Notes: generated from the letters alone by a model not told the origin. Shown: positions 19,486 to 30,253, numbered from the stretch's first letter. The stretch is DNA of 64,000 nt from Aeromicrobium choanae (GCF_900167475.1 NZ_LT796768.1:1302001-1366000); one strand, 5' to 3'. Translations and numbers: made by a program.

Positions 19486-20577
19486 GTGAACCGCAAGTCC
19501 ATGCGCACCCTGGCCGCCACCGCGGCGGGTTCCGCGCTGCTGTTCGGCCTGTCGGCCTGTGGTGCCGCCAACGAGTCCGCCAACGCGGACGATTCCTCCG
19601 ACAGCTCGCTCAGCGGCACGCTCAACGGCGCCGGCGCCAGCTCGCAGCAGTCGGCCGTGAACGCCTGGAAGCAGGGCTTCCAGACCGCCAACGCCGACGT
19701 CACGGTCAACTACGACGCCATCGGCTCCGGCGGCGGTCGTGAGCAGTTCATCGCCGGCGGCGTCTCGTTCGCCGGCTCGGACGCCTACCTCGACGACGCG
19801 GAGGTCACCTCCGCGAAGGAGCGCTGCGGCTCCGACGTCGTCACCGTGCCCGTCTACGTCAGCCCGGTCGCCGTCGTCTACAACCTCGACGGCGTCGACG
19901 GCCTCCAGCTCTCGCCGAAGACCATCGGCGCGATCTTCGCCGGCGACGTCACGAAGTGGAACGACGAGACGATCGCCGCGGACAACCCGGACGCCGAGCT
20001 GCCCGACTCCACGATCACGCCCGTCCACCGCGGCGACGCCTCGGGCACGACCGAGAACTTCACCGCCTACCTCGACGCCGCCTCCGGTGGCTCGTGGACG
20101 CACGGTGAGGTCGAGGAGTGGCCGGTCAAGGGTGGCGAGGCCGCCCAGCAGACCTCCGGCGTGATCCAGGCGGTCTCCGGCGGCCAGGGCACGATCGGCT
20201 ACGCCGATGCCAGCCAGGCCGGCGAGCTGAGCACCGTCTCGGTCAAGGTCGGCGAGGAGTTCGTCGCCCCGACGCCCGAGGCCGCCGCCAAGGTCCTCGA
20301 CGCCGCCACGCAGGTCGAGGGTCGCGCCGCGACCGACCTGGCCCTGGAGATCGACCGCAAGACCGAGGCCGCGGGTGTCTACCCGATCGTCCTGGTCTCG
20401 TACCAGATCGCCTGCCAGAAGTACGAGGACGCCGCCGAGGCCGAGCTCGTCAAGGAGTGGCTGACGTACGTCGCCGGCACCGAGGGCCAGGACGCGTCCG
20501 CCGAGGCCGCCGGCTCCGCGCCCCTGTCGGAGGACTTCTCCGCCAAGGCCCAGGCCGCGATCGACACCATCAGCTGA
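19486..20577 (+). CDS. pstS: Phosphate-binding lipoprotein PstS
   Basis: High-affinity periplasmic-side phosphate receptor for PstCAB; 363 residues. The lipoprotein signal ends with LSAC (Cys25), followed by an acidic Ser-rich linker. Phosphate-contacting motifs are GAGASSQQSAVNAW (mature N-terminus), YDAIGSGGGREQFIAG, FAGSDAYL, and HRGDASGTTENFTAYL with the conserved SGTT. The GTG start at 19486 follows GAGAGGGAA. A strong hairpin separates it from pstC, which fits the higher PstS level expected relative to the permease. Confidence 0.96.
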   Translation: MNRKSMRTLAATAAGSALLFGLSACGAANESANADDSSDSSLSGTLNGAGASSQQSAVNAWKQGFQTANADVTVNYDAIGSGGGREQFIAGGVSFAGSDAYLDDAEVTSAKERCGSDVVTVPVYVSPVAVVYNLDGVDGLQLSPKTIGAIFAGDVTKWNDETIAADNPDAELPDSTITPVHRGDASGTTENFTAYLDAASGGSWTHGEVEEWPVKGGEAAQQTSGVIQAVSGGQGTIGYADASQAGELSTVSVKVGEEFVAPTPEAAAKVLDAATQVEGRAATDLALEIDRKTEAAGVYPIVLVSYQIACQKYEDAAEAELVKEWLTYVAGTEGQDASAEAAGSAPLSEDFSAKAQAAIDTIS

Positions 20578-20587
20578 TGCCTTCGGT

Positions 20588-20616
20588 CCGGGCGAGGGGG
20601 CTGCCTCCTCGCCCGG
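20588..20616 (+). terminator. Hairpin between pstS and pstC (attenuator or 3' stabiliser)
   Basis: Ten-base perfect arms CCGGGCGAGG (20588-20597) and CCTCGCCCGG (20607-20616) with a 9-base loop. There is no T-run, so it may act as a partial terminator or as a block to 3' exonuclease. It sits just after the pstS stop and before the pstC ribosome site. Confidence 0.6.
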
Positions 20617-20653
20617 GTCATGGGCACCAGACGAACTCCATCAAGGACACCAT

Positions 20654-21586
20654 GTGAGCACCTCCACCGAACCGCGCACGGCGACCCGCCCGGGAGATCG
20701 CGTCTTCCGCGGCATCTCGCTGGGCGCGGCCGTCGTCATCCTGGCGACGCTCGCCGGCGTCGGCATCTTCCTGACCGCCGAGGGGATCCCCGGCATCACC
20801 GCCTCGCCCGACGAGGTCAAGAGCGGCGAGTCGTTCCTGCAGTACGTCGGGCCCCTGGTCTTCGGCACGCTGTGGGCCGCGTTCATCGCCCTCGTGATCG
20901 CCACGCCGGTCGCCATCGGCGTGGCGCTGTTCATCTCGCACTACGCGCCGCGCCGCCTGGCCCAGCCCATCGGCTACCTCATCGACCTGCTCGCCGCCGT
21001 GCCCAGCGTCGTCTACGGCACGTGGGGCATCATCACGCTCTCGTCGGCCATCCAGCCGCTGTACGTGTGGCTCGAGGAGAACCTCGGCTTCATCCCGCTC
21101 TTCGCCGGTCCGGCCTCGGCCACCGGGCGCACGCTGCTGACCGCCGCCCTCGTGCTGGCGATCATGGTGCTGCCGATCATGACGGCGATCTGCCGCGAGA
21201 TCTTCCTGCAGACGCCGCGCCTGCACGAGGAGGCCGCACTCGCCCTCGGCGCGACCCGCTGGGAGATGACCAAGATGGCCGTCTTCCCCTACGCGCGCTC
21301 GGGGATGGTGTCCGCCGCGATGCTGGCGCTGGGCCGCGCGCTGGGCGAGACGATGGCCGTCGCGATGGTGCTGAGCGCCTCGGGCGTCGTCACCTTCAAC
21401 GTCATCAGCTCGGGCAACCCCAACACGATCGCGGCGAACATCGCCCAGTCGTTCCCCGAGGCCAGCGGCCTCAACGTGAACGTGCTGATCGCCACCGGCC
21501 TGGTGCTGTTCGTGATCACCTTCGCCGTGAACTTCGCCGCCCGCGCCATCGTCGAGCGCAACAAGGAATTCTCCGGAGCGAACTGA
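20654..21586 (+). CDS. pstC: Phosphate ABC transporter permease PstC
   Basis: One of the two membrane subunits of the Pst importer, 310 residues, about six transmembrane segments. A conserved region, PIGYLIDLLAAVPSVVYGTWG near residue 105, and the cytoplasmic EAA loop EEAALALGATRWEMTKMAVFP near residue 195 define the family. The start is the GTG at 20654, following AAGGA. An ATG two bases earlier is immediately stopped (ATGTGA) and is not used. Confidence 0.96.
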   Translation: MSTSTEPRTATRPGDRVFRGISLGAAVVILATLAGVGIFLTAEGIPGITASPDEVKSGESFLQYVGPLVFGTLWAAFIALVIATPVAIGVALFISHYAPRRLAQPIGYLIDLLAAVPSVVYGTWGIITLSSAIQPLYVWLEENLGFIPLFAGPASATGRTLLTAALVLAIMVLPIMTAICREIFLQTPRLHEEAALALGATRWEMTKMAVFPYARSGMVSAAMLALGRALGETMAVAMVLSASGVVTFNVISSGNPNTIAANIAQSFPEASGLNVNVLIATGLVLFVITFAVNFAARAIVERNKEFSGAN

Positions 21587-21587
21587 C

Positions 21588-22655
21588 ATGACCACGACTC
21601 TCCCCCCCGCCCCGCCGTCCGGCGACCTCGCCGACTCGCTGCGGACGCACACGCTGCCGACCGCGGCCCCGCGGGCGATCCACGCCGTCGCCATCCTGCT
21701 GGTCCTCGCGGGCCTCTTCGGGCTGGTCGACCTGCGGCTGGCCTTCGTCGGCTACGCGCTCGCCTGGATCGTCCCGCTCTGGTCGCGCTTCGTCGAGGGA
21801 CGCCGCAAGGCCACCGACCGGCTCGTGACCCTGCTGGTCGCCTCCGCCTTCGGGCTGGCGCTCATCCCGCTCGGCAGCATCATGTGGAGCGTCCTCGAGC
21901 AGGGCCTGCCCGTGCTGAGCAGCGAGTTCTTCACCTACTCGATGCGCAACGTCGTCGGCGAGGGCGGCGGCATCTACCACGCGATCGTCGGCACCCTGCT
22001 GATCACCGCGGCGGCCACGGTCATCTCGGTCCCGATCGGCCTGTTCACCGCGATCTACCTCATCGAGTACGGCGAGGACGGTCGGCTGTCCACGTGGATC
22101 CGCTTCCTCGTCGACGTCATGACCGGCATCCCGTCGATCGTGGCCGGCCTGTTCGCGTACGCGCTGTTCGTGGTGTTCTTCGGCGACGGCGTGCGGATGG
22201 GCATCGGTGGCGCCGTGGCGCTCTCGGTGCTCATGGTCCCGGTCGTCGTCCGCTCCTGCGAGGAGATGCTCAAGCTCGTCCCGAACGAGCTGCGCGAGGC
22301 CTCCTACGCGCTGGGCGTGCCGAAGTGGCGCACCATCATGAAGGTCGTGCTGCCCACCGCGCTGGCCGGCATCGTCACCGGCATCACCCTGGCGATCGCC
22401 CGCGTGATCGGCGAGACCGCTCCCCTGCTGGTGATCGCCGGGGCCACCGACTCGGTGAACTTCAACCTGTTCGACGGCCGGATGGCGACCCTGCCGGTCT
22501 TCACCTACTCCTCCATCATGCAGCCCGGCGTCCCGCCGGGGCCGAGCATCGAGCGGGCCTGGGGCGCGGCGCTCGTGCTGCTGCTCATCGTGATGCTGCT
22601 GAACCTCGTCGCCCGCCTCGTCTCCCACTTCTTCTCGCCCCAGGGCGAGCGCTGA
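21588..22655 (+). CDS. pstA: Phosphate ABC transporter permease PstA
   Basis: Second Pst membrane subunit, 355 residues. It is longer than the usual 280-300 because of an N-terminal extension with two additional hydrophobic segments (about residues 30-90) before the standard permease core. The core has [16 protein letters not shown] and the EAA loop [21 protein letters not shown]. The ATG at 21588 lies one base after the pstC stop. The extension is typical of actinobacterial PstA proteins as far as I know. Confidence 0.95.
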   Translation: MTTTLPPAPPSGDLADSLRTHTLPTAAPRAIHAVAILLVLAGLFGLVDLRLAFVGYALAWIVPLWSRFVEGRRKATDRLVTLLVASAFGLALIPLGSIMWSVLEQGLPVLSSEFFTYSMRNVVGEGGGIYHAIVGTLLITAAATVISVPIGLFTAIYLIEYGEDGRLSTWIRFLVDVMTGIPSIVAGLFAYALFVVFFGDGVRMGIGGAVALSVLMVPVVVRSCEEMLKLVPNELREASYALGVPKWRTIMKVVLPTALAGIVTGITLAIARVIGETAPLLVIAGATDSVNFNLFDGRMATLPVFTYSSIMQPGVPPGPSIERAWGAALVLLLIVMLLNLVARLVSHFFSPQGER

Positions 22656-22674
22656 CCTCCCGGAAGGAACCCCC

Positions 22675-23454
<780 letters not shown>

Positions 23455-23470
23455 GCCCGCGTCCCGGCAA

Positions 23471-23534
23471 CGCTGGCAGTGACGTTTGCGGGGTGCGCGA
23501 CGGCGTGTCGGCCCCGGGAACGTCACTCCCAGCG
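23471..23534. terminator. Long inverted repeat between convergent pstB and pit, likely bidirectional terminator
   Basis: Left arm 23471-23493 and right arm 23512-23534 pair over 23 positions with four mismatches. They include two perfect blocks, CGCTGG/CCAGCG and AGTGACGTT/AACGTCACT, and close with GGGG/CCCC around an 18-base loop. It lies in the 91-base gap between convergent stop codons. The structure is much longer than an ordinary terminator hairpin, so a repeat-element origin is possible. Confidence 0.6.
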
Positions 23535-23545
23535 CTTCAGACGAC

Positions 23546-24568
23546 TTACGGCAGGAACGGGCGGGCGACGAAGTAGAAGGCCGCGGCGACGGCGGCGGCC
23601 GCCGGCATCGTGATGACCCAGGCCACGACGATGTTCTTGGCCACGCCCCAGCGCACGGCGCTGAAGCGCTTCGTGGCGCCCGCGCCCATGATGGCCGAGG
23701 TGATCGTGTGGGTGGTGGAGACCGGGGCGTGCAGGCCGATGGCCATGACGTACAGGACGCTGGCAGCGGTGGCCTCGGCGGCGAAGCCCTTCGGCGGGTC
23801 GAGCTCGATGATGCGGCGTCCGAGGGTTCGCATGATGCGGAAGCCACCGGAGTACGTGCCCGCGGCGATCGCACTGGCGGAGGCGACGATGACCCACAGG
23901 GGAACGTCGTCGGTGGTGTGCAGGCCGCCGGCCGTGAGCGCGAGGACGATGATGCCCATCGTCTTCTGGGCGTCCTGGAGGCCGTGGCCCAGCGCCATGG
24001 CAGCCGCCGAGACGGTCTGCGCCGCCCGGAAGCCGCGCTGCACCCGGGTCGGCTTGGCCCGGCGGAAGATCCACATGATCGCCGTCATGAGCCCGAACGC
24101 GAGGAAGAAGCCCAGCGCCGGGCTCAGCACCATCGGGATCGCGACCTTGTCCACGAGCGTGTTCCACTCCACCGTGGTGGCCGACGCGATGCCGGCGCCG
24201 ACGATGCCGCCGATCAGGGCGTGGGACGACGACGAGGGGATGCCGAAGTACCACGTGATGAGGTTCCAGGTGATCGCGCCGACGAGGGCCGCCAGCACGA
24301 TCGTCAGCGCATGGGCCCGGTCGGCAGCACTGGACCCGGTGGCTCCGTCGATGTCGATGATGCCCTGGATCGTCTTGGCGACCTCGACACCCAGCCAGGC
24401 ACCCACGAAGTTCAGCACCGCGGCCATCGCGAGCGCGACGCGAGGCGTCAGGGCGCGCGTCGACACCGAGGTGGCGATGGCGTTGGCGGCGTCGTGGAAG
24501 CCGTTCGTGTAGTCGAAGACGAGGGCGATCACGACGACCGTGACCACCATGACCATCACAAGGTCCAC
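23546..24568 (-). CDS. pit: Low-affinity inorganic phosphate transporter, Pit family
   Basis: Membrane phosphate permease of 340 residues. The PHO4-family duplicated signatures are visible: FDYTNGFHDAANAIATSVSTRALTP near residue 20 and the second copy GLHAPVSTTHTITSAIMGAGATKRFSAV near residue 280. Another family region, IPSSSSHALIGGIVGAG, is near 110. It is a GTG start at 24568, directly after the stop of the PhoU-like gene, so the pair is co-translated. It offers constitutive phosphate uptake beside the inducible Pst system. Confidence 0.94.
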   Translation of the reverse strand: MDLVMVMVVTVVVIALVFDYTNGFHDAANAIATSVSTRALTPRVALAMAAVLNFVGAWLGVEVAKTIQGIIDIDGATGSSAADRAHALTIVLAALVGAITWNLITWYFGIPSSSSHALIGGIVGAGIASATTVEWNTLVDKVAIPMVLSPALGFFLAFGLMTAIMWIFRRAKPTRVQRGFRAAQTVSAAAMALGHGLQDAQKTMGIIVLALTAGGLHTTDDVPLWVIVASASAIAAGTYSGGFRIMRTLGRRIIELDPPKGFAAEATAASVLYVMAIGLHAPVSTTHTITSAIMGAGATKRFSAVRWGVAKNIVVAWVITMPAAAAVAAAFYFVARPFLP

Positions 24569-25186
24569 TCAGGACTCCTTGACGGCGATCTGCTCGACGG
24601 TGTTCGCCACCGACTCCAGCGCGTCGATGGCCGCTTCGACGGCCTCGACGATGTCCTTGAGCTTGAGCACCTGCATCGCCTTGTAGTTGCCGTCGAACAG
24701 GTCGGCGAGCAGGCGGCGGTGGTTGCGGTCGCCCTCGTTCTCGAGGCGGTTGATCTCGATCCAGAACTCGTCGAGGTCCTTCATCGTGCGCAGGCGCGGC
24801 ATGGCCTCGGCGGTGATGTTCGACGCCCGCTGCAGGACCTGGACCTGGGCGGCGAAGTCCTCGGGGAACTCAGTGACGCCGTAGAGGGCCGTGCAGTCGA
24901 CGACCTCCTCCATGTAGTCCATGACGTCGTCGAGGCTGCTGGCCAGCGCGTAGATGTCCTCGCGGTCGAACGGCGTGATGAACGTGCTGTTCACCAGCTT
25001 GATGATCGCGTGGGTCGTGTCGTCGGCCGCGTGCTCGGCGTCACTCATCTGAGCGGCGAGCGCGGCTTTGTCGGCCTCGGGGTCCAGGACCCGGGCGACG
25101 ATGCCCGAACCGATGACCAGGTGGTTGGCCATCTCGGTGAAGAGGTCGTAGAACGAGGCCTCGACCGGTCGGATGCGAAAACGCAC
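24569..25186 (-). CDS. PhoU-like protein (DUF47, Pit accessory)
   Basis: Cytoplasmic all-helical protein of 205 residues of the DUF47/PhoU-like family that is habitually paired with Pit and thought to modulate it. Conserved features are FYDLFTEMANHLVIG near the N-terminus, EHAADDTTHAIIKLVNSTFITPFDREDIYAL near residue 65, and the metal-binding acidic clusters NRLENEGDRNHRRLLADLF near residue 150. The GTG at 25186 has AGGAG seven bases upstream; the open frame upstream is spurious. It precedes pit with no gap. Confidence 0.92.
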   Translation of the reverse strand: MRFRIRPVEASFYDLFTEMANHLVIGSGIVARVLDPEADKAALAAQMSDAEHAADDTTHAIIKLVNSTFITPFDREDIYALASSLDDVMDYMEEVVDCTALYGVTEFPEDFAAQVQVLQRASNITAEAMPRLRTMKDLDEFWIEINRLENEGDRNHRRLLADLFDGNYKAMQVLKLKDIVEAVEAAIDALESVANTVEQIAVKES

Positions 25187-25209
25187 GCGGGTACTCCTCG
25201 GCATGGGGC

Positions 25210-25230
25210 GGGCAGACTCTGCCCATGGTA
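25210..25230 (-). promoter_or_regulatory. Promoter of the PhoU-like/pit pair with palindrome at the start site
   Basis: On the minus strand TACCAT (25230-25225) is a good -10 box. Directly downstream, GGGCAGA-G-TCTGCCC (25224-25210) is a perfect 7-base inverted repeat that would span the transcription start and form a hairpin at the 5' end of the mRNA. It could be an operator or an RNA stabiliser. No PHO box was seen here, unlike at pstS. Confidence 0.45.
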
Positions 25231-25265
25231 GGTGCTGGGCGAGCGCAGCCGCCAACCGAGGCCGA

Positions 25266-25445
25266 TCAGGCGTCGGGGGCGACGCCCAGGAGTCCGTCGA
25301 TCTCATCCTGGGAGAGTGGCTCGGCGGCTCCCGACGCGGCGATCATCAGCCGAGAGGTCAGCTCGATCTCGGCCAGCGCGTCATCGTCGCGCAGCCGATC
25401 GTCGAGCGGCTCGCTCGTGCGTTCGCCGGGGGGGTACAGGGCCAC
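25266..25445 (-). CDS. Small hypothetical protein, 59 residues
   Basis: A short gene just below usual length cut-offs, from the GTG at 25445 to TGA. The product begins VALYPPGERTSEPLDDRLRD and ends in LSQDEIDGLLGVAPDA; it is acidic and helical with no membrane segment. Support comes from a TACTCT box exactly six bases before the GTG (leaderless pattern), strong third-position GC, and lack of any competing frame. It lies upstream of the PhoU-like gene on the same strand, 79 bases away. No family recognised. Confidence 0.65.
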   Translation of the reverse strand: MALYPPGERTSEPLDDRLRDDDALAEIELTSRLMIAASGAAEPLSQDEIDGLLGVAPDA

Positions 25446-25539
25446 ATACCGAGAGTACGCGGGTGAGGGCCCCCTATCCCAAGTCCGGAAGCGAAAACCG
25501 TCCGTTGTGACTAGTTCCCGATGGCCGCTGCGGGTCTTG

Positions 25540-28500
25540 TCAGCCCACCCACACGCGGGCGTTGCGGAACATCCGCAGCCACGGGCTCTCCACCGACGGG
25601 TCGGCCGAGGTCCACGACAGCTGCGCGTTGCGCTGCACGCGCTCGGCGTGGGGCATCATCGCGGTGAACCGGCCGTCGGTCGTCGTGACGGCGGTGAGGC
25701 CGTCGGGCGAGCCGTTCGGGTTGGCCGGGTAGTCCGTGGCGACCTGACCGCTCACGTCCACGAAGCGCGCCGCCCGCTGCACGGTGGCGGCGTCGCCGCG
25801 CACCGAGAAGTTGGCGAAGCCCTCACCGTGGGCCACCGCGATCGGCACCTTCGAGCCGGCCATGCCGGAGAAGAAGACGGAGGGCGACTCGAGCACCTCG
25901 ACGAGGGAGAGGCGCGCCTCGTACTGCTCGGAGGCGTTGCGGGTGAACCGCGGCCACGCCTCGGCGCCCGGGATGATGTCGGCCAGGGCCGCGAACATCT
26001 GGCAGCCGTTGCAGATGCCGATGCCGAACGTGTCGGGCCGGGAGAAGAACCCGGCGAACGCGTCGGTGAGCGCGGGGTTGAACAGCACGGATCGCGCCCA
26101 GCCCTCGCCGGCGCCCAGCGTGTCGCCGTAGGAGAACCCGCCGCAGGCCGCCAGGCCCACCACGTCGGAGAGGTCGAAGCGACCCGACTGCAGGTCGGTC
26201 ATGTGCACGTCGTACGTGTCGAAGCCGGCACGGTCGAAGCCGAAGGCGGTCTCGACGTGGGAGTTGACGCCCTGCTCGCGCAGGATCGCGACCTTCGGCC
26301 GGGCGCGGCCGACGAGGTACGGCGCCGCGACGTCGTCGGTGGGGTCGAAGGTGGGCTCCACGGTGAGCGTCGGGACGGGGGCGCCGATGGCGGCGTGCTC
26401 GGCGTCGGCGCACTCGGGGTTGTCGCGCAGGCGCGAGATCCGCCACGAGACCTCGTCCCACGTCTGGGCGAGGCCCTCGAGCGGCTCGTCCAGACCGAGG
26501 CCCGGCACACGCACGTGGCGCTCCGCCGTGGAGGTGCCGACACGGTGGACGAGGTCGGCCAGGCCGTGCTGCTCCAGCAGCGCGACGGCCTCGTCGGCCC
26601 GCTCCACGGGGACAGCCAGGACGGCGCCCAGCTCCTCGGTGAACAGGGCGGCCAGGTCGGCGACGTCGAGGTCGACGCCCACGCCGCCGGCGAAGGCCAT
26701 CTCGCACACCGCGGCCCACAGGCCGCCGTCCGAGCGATCGTGGTACCCCAGCAGCAGGCCGGCGTCGCGCAGCGCGTTGACGCCGTCGACCAGGGCCACG
26801 AGGCGCGCCGGGTCGTCGAGGTCGGGCACCGTGCCGCCGAACTCACCGCGCACCTGGGCCAGCATCGAGCCGCCGAGGCGGTTGCGGCCGGCACCGAGAT
26901 CGGCCAGCAGCAGCGCCGCTCCGGCGGGCAGCTCGGGGGTGGCCGTGCCGCGCACGTCGGGCAGCGACGCGAACGCGGTGACGACGAGGGACACGGGCGC
27001 GGTCACCTGCTTCTCGGTGCCGTCCTCCTCGGTCCAGCGCGTGCGCATCGAGAGCGAGTCCTTGCCCACCGGGACCGAGATCCCCAGGGCCGGGCACAGC
27101 TCCATCGCGACGGCGTGCACCGTGTCGTAGAGGGCGGCGTCCTCGCCGTCCTCGCCGCACGCGGCCATCCAGTTGCACGAGAGCTTGACGCCCGGCAGGT
27201 GGATCGGCGCGGCCAGCAGGTTCGTGATCGCCTCGCCCACGGCCATCCGGCCGGACGCCGGGCCGTCGACCGCGGCCAGGGGGGTGCGCTCGCCGCTGGC
27301 CATCGCCTGGCCGGCGAAGCCCACGTGGTCCGAGAGCGTCACGGCGACGTCGGCCACCGGCACCTGCCACGGCCCGACCATCTGGTCGCGGTGGGTGAGG
27401 CCACCCACCGTGCGGTCGCCGATCGTGACGAGGAAGCGCTTCGAGGCCACCGAGGGGTGGCGCAGGACGTCGTGGGCCACCTCGGCCACGTCGACGTCCG
27501 AGAGGTCGAGCTCGCTGGTCGACCGGGCCACGCGGGTGGCGTCGCGGGTCATCTTCGGCGGCTTGCCGAGCAGGACCTCGAGCGGCATGTCGATCGGCGT
27601 CTCGTCGGCGGGGTCGACCGGCTCGAGGACGAGCTGCGCGTCGTCACGGGCGACGCCCACGACGGCGAACGGGCAGCGCTCGCGCTCGGCCAGCGCGGCG
27701 AACCGCTCCAGCGACTCCGGCGCGATCGCCAGGACGTAGCGCTCCTGGCTCTCGTTGCACCAGGCCTCCTTGGGCGCCAGGCCGCTCTCCAGGAGCGGCA
27801 CCGCGCCCAGCTCGAAGGTGGCACCGACGCCGGCGTCGTCGACCAGCTCGGGGAACGCGTTCGAGAGTCCGCCCGCTCCCACGTCGTGGATCGACAGGAT
27901 CGGGTTGTCCTCGCCGAGGGACCAGCAGTGGTTGATGACCTCCTGCGCGCGCCGCTCGATCTCGGGGTTGCCGCGCTGCACCGAGTCGAAGTCGAGCTCG
28001 GCGGCGTTGGCGCCGGCCGCCTGGGAGGAGGCCGCACTGCCGCCCATGCCGATGCGCATGCCGGGTCCGCCCAGCTGCACCAGCAGGCTGCCGGCCGGGA
28101 ACGCGATCTTCTCGGTCATCTCGGCGCTGATCGAGCCCAGTCCGCCCGCGCTCATGATCGGCTTGTGATAGCCGCGACGCACGCCGTCGACGGTCTGCTC
28201 GTACACGCGGAAGAAGCCGCCGAGGCCCGGGCGCCCGAACTCGTTGTTGAACGCCGCGGCACCGATCGGGCCCTCGGTCATGATGTCGAGCGGGCTGGCG
28301 ATGTGGGCGGGCCGGCCGTACTGCTCGGTCTCCCACGGCTCGTCGGTGCCGGGCAGGTTGAGGTTCGACACGACGAAGCCCGTCAGGCCGGCCTTGGGCT
28401 GCGAGCCGCGACCGGTGGCACCCTCGTCGCGGATCTCGCCACCGGCGCCGGTGGCGGCGCCCGGGTAGGGAGAGATCGCCGTCGGGTGGTTGTGCGTCTC

Positions 28501-29394
28501 GACCTTCATGAGCACGTGCACCTCGCCGTCGCGGGGGGCGTAGCGGCTGGGTCCGTCGGCCGCCTCGGGCAGCCAGCGCGTGGCCGGGCCACCCTCCATG
28601 ATCGAGGCGTTGTCCTTGTAGGCCACGACCGTGCCGTGACCGGCGATCGCCTCGGTGTGCCGGATCATCGCGAACAGCGAGCGGTCCTGCGGCTCGCCGT
28701 CGACCACGAAGTCGGCGTTGAAGATCTTGTGGCGGCAGTGCTCGGAGTTCGCCTGCGCGAACATCATCAGCTCGACATCGGTGGGGTTCCGGTCGAGGTC
28801 CGTGAACGCGTCGACGAGATAGTCGATCTCGTCCGGGGACAGCGCCAGGCCGAACTCGGTGTCGGCCGCGACGAGCGCCTCGCGGCCGCCACCGAGGACG
28901 TCGATCCGCTGCATCGGCTCGGCCTCGCGCTCGTCGAAGAGGTCGGCGGCGGACTCGCGGGAGTACAGCGCGGTCTCGGTCATGCGGTCGTGCAGCACGT
29001 CGGCGCACGCGGCCAGCTGCTCGGGGGTGGGCTCGGCGCCGACGAGGGTGTACTCGGTGACCCGCTCGACGCGGCGCACGTCGAGGCCGCAGTTGTGCAC
29101 GATGTCCGTGGCCTTGCTCGACCACGGCGAGATCGTGCCGAGCCGGGGTCCGACCACGACGAGGGTGCCGTCGGGTCCGTCCTGGACCGGGTCGCCGTAG
29201 TCGAGGATGCGGGTCACCGTGTCGGTCGTGGCGGCATCGAGGGGTCGCTCGCTGGCGACCCAGTGCACGTGCCGTGCACGGACGTCGGTCAGCCCGGGGG
29301 CCACCTCCTGGAGGCGGGCCAACAGGGCTCGGGAGCGGAAGGCCGAGAGGGCGTTGCCGCCCTCGACCACGGTGAGTTCGACGTCGCGCGACAC
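25540..29394 (-). CDS. purL: Phosphoribosylformylglycinamidine synthase, large single-chain type
   Basis: Converts FGAR to FGAM in purine synthesis using glutamine and ATP; 1284 residues, the single-chain form with its own glutaminase. The N-terminal PurS-like domain is about 1-140, the two AIRS-like halves about 200-960 ([50 protein letters not shown]), and the C-terminal class I glutaminase about 1020-1284 with nucleophile Cys in [11 protein letters not shown] and AHGEGFANF carrying the His. The GTG start has TAGGCT seven bases upstream. Mycobacteria and streptomycetes instead use a small PurL with PurQ and PurS, neither of which is in this window. Confidence 0.96.
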   Translation of the reverse strand: MSRDVELTVVEGGNALSAFRSRALLARLQEVAPGLTDVRARHVHWVASERPLDAATTDTVTRILDYGDPVQDGPDGTLVVVGPRLGTISPWSSKATDIVHNCGLDVRRVERVTEYTLVGAEPTPEQLAACADVLHDRMTETALYSRESAADLFDEREAEPMQRIDVLGGGREALVAADTEFGLALSPDEIDYLVDAFTDLDRNPTDVELMMFAQANSEHCRHKIFNADFVVDGEPQDRSLFAMIRHTEAIAGHGTVVAYKDNASIMEGGPATRWLPEAADGPSRYAPRDGEVHVLMKVETHNHPTAISPYPGAATGAGGEIRDEGATGRGSQPKAGLTGFVVSNLNLPGTDEPWETEQYGRPAHIASPLDIMTEGPIGAAAFNNEFGRPGLGGFFRVYEQTVDGVRRGYHKPIMSAGGLGSISAEMTEKIAFPAGSLLVQLGGPGMRIGMGGSAASSQAAGANAAELDFDSVQRGNPEIERRAQEVINHCWSLGEDNPILSIHDVGAGGLSNAFPELVDDAGVGATFELGAVPLLESGLAPKEAWCNESQERYVLAIAPESLERFAALAERERCPFAVVGVARDDAQLVLEPVDPADETPIDMPLEVLLGKPPKMTRDATRVARSTSELDLSDVDVAEVAHDVLRHPSVASKRFLVTIGDRTVGGLTHRDQMVGPWQVPVADVAVTLSDHVGFAGQAMASGERTPLAAVDGPASGRMAVGEAITNLLAAPIHLPGVKLSCNWMAACGEDGEDAALYDTVHAVAMELCPALGISVPVGKDSLSMRTRWTEEDGTEKQVTAPVSLVVTAFASLPDVRGTATPELPAGAALLLADLGAGRNRLGGSMLAQVRGEFGGTVPDLDDPARLVALVDGVNALRDAGLLLGYHDRSDGGLWAAVCEMAFAGGVGVDLDVADLAALFTEELGAVLAVPVERADEAVALLEQHGLADLVHRVGTSTAERHVRVPGLGLDEPLEGLAQTWDEVSWRISRLRDNPECADAEHAAIGAPVPTLTVEPTFDPTDDVAAPYLVGRARPKVAILREQGVNSHVETAFGFDRAGFDTYDVHMTDLQSGRFDLSDVVGLAACGGFSYGDTLGAGEGWARSVLFNPALTDAFAGFFSRPDTFGIGICNGCQMFAALADIIPGAEAWPRFTRNASEQYEARLSLVEVLESPSVFFSGMAGSKVPIAVAHGEGFANFSVRGDAATVQRAARFVDVSGQVATDYPANPNGSPDGLTAVTTTDGRFTAMMPHAERVQRNAQLSWTSADPSVESPWLRMFRNARVWVG

Positions 29395-29520
29395 GCGCCC
29401 CAGCCTAACGACCCGTCCGGCCCGGGCTGCCGGGCGGATCGGCCCTGAGACCGCGCCGCGCCGCGGGGGGCGGCACCGCCGTCGTCGAGTGGCGCGTTCC
29501 GGGGTCGCGAGTGGGACGGG

Positions 29521-30144
29521 TCAGCGGGCGGCGAGGGCGATCGCCAGCAGCAGGCAGCTGACGAACGAGACGGGCACGAGCCACAGCACGCCGAGGAACA
29601 GGGTGACGGTGGTGCCGACCGTCGGCGGGAAGAACCAGCGCGCCCGGGGCAGGTCGGCGACGTCCTGGAGGACGCCGGGCCCGAGACCGAAGCCGCGCCG
29701 GAGGCCCTTCAGGCGCGAGAACACGCGGACGCCGCCCGTGGCGCCGGCCAGCTGCCCCAGCACGAGGCGGGCCTCGCCGACGTCGTCGCTCATCGCGACC
29801 GCGATCCCCAGCTCGGTGGCGAGCTGCGGCTCGTCCTCCACCGCGGCGAGGATCCGCTGCCGGCGCCAGGCGAACGCGCCGGACAGCAGGGCGCCGACGA
29901 CCGCGATCAGCCCGGCTAGCACGCTGAGCCAGGCGTCCTCGGCCAGCACGCTGACGATCGCCAGGCCGGCCAGGAAGGGCCACGACACCACCATCACGCC
30001 GAGCGAGGGCCAGCGCAGCAGCCGCACCGCGAGGCGCAGCGCCTGTGCCGCGCGCGCGGCGGCGACCTCGGTCTGCCCGTCCACCCGCGTCGTGAACCCG
30101 CCGACCGCGGCGTTGACGCGCCGCCCCGTCTTCCCGATGCCCAT
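29521..30144 (-). CDS. Hypothetical integral membrane protein
   Basis: 207 residues with four hydrophobic segments in two pairs: about 45-65 and 70-95, and about 170-205 near the C-terminus. The central cytoplasmic-looking part (95-165) is charged. The first 35 residues are polar (GKTGRRVNAAVGGFTTRVDGQTEV). TAGGCT lies six bases before the ATG at 30144, indicating a leaderless mRNA and supporting this start. Not recognised; no function proposed. Confidence 0.75.
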   Translation of the reverse strand: MGIGKTGRRVNAAVGGFTTRVDGQTEVAAARAAQALRLAVRLLRWPSLGVMVVSWPFLAGLAIVSVLAEDAWLSVLAGLIAVVGALLSGAFAWRRQRILAAVEDEPQLATELGIAVAMSDDVGEARLVLGQLAGATGGVRVFSRLKGLRRGFGLGPGVLQDVADLPRARWFFPPTVGTTVTLFLGVLWLVPVSFVSCLLLAIALAAR

Positions 30145-30253
30145 GTCACCAGCCTAGGACGGTCGCGCAACGCGCGAGATCTGCTCCTGTTTGCGCTGTG
30201 GATGGCGATTCACAGGTGGAAATGGGAGCAAATCCCGAGGCAGTGGGGAACGC

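Noticed and set aside
20652..20657. ATG just before pstC
   Set aside because: It reads ATGTGA, an immediate stop; the GTG two bases later is in frame with PstC.
25225..29448. Open frame of about 1400 codons on the plus strand opposite purL
   Set aside because: It is the antisense shadow of a clear, full-length PurL; the product is a low-complexity mix of Gly, Arg, Val, Asp, His and Gln as expected for the complement of GC-rich coding DNA.
29410..29522. Inverted repeat GACCCGTCC ... GGACGGGTC flanking the purL promoter region
   Set aside because: Arms are 95 bases apart in very GC-rich sequence; chance or shared composition is likely and no other sign of a mobile element or terminal repeat is present.
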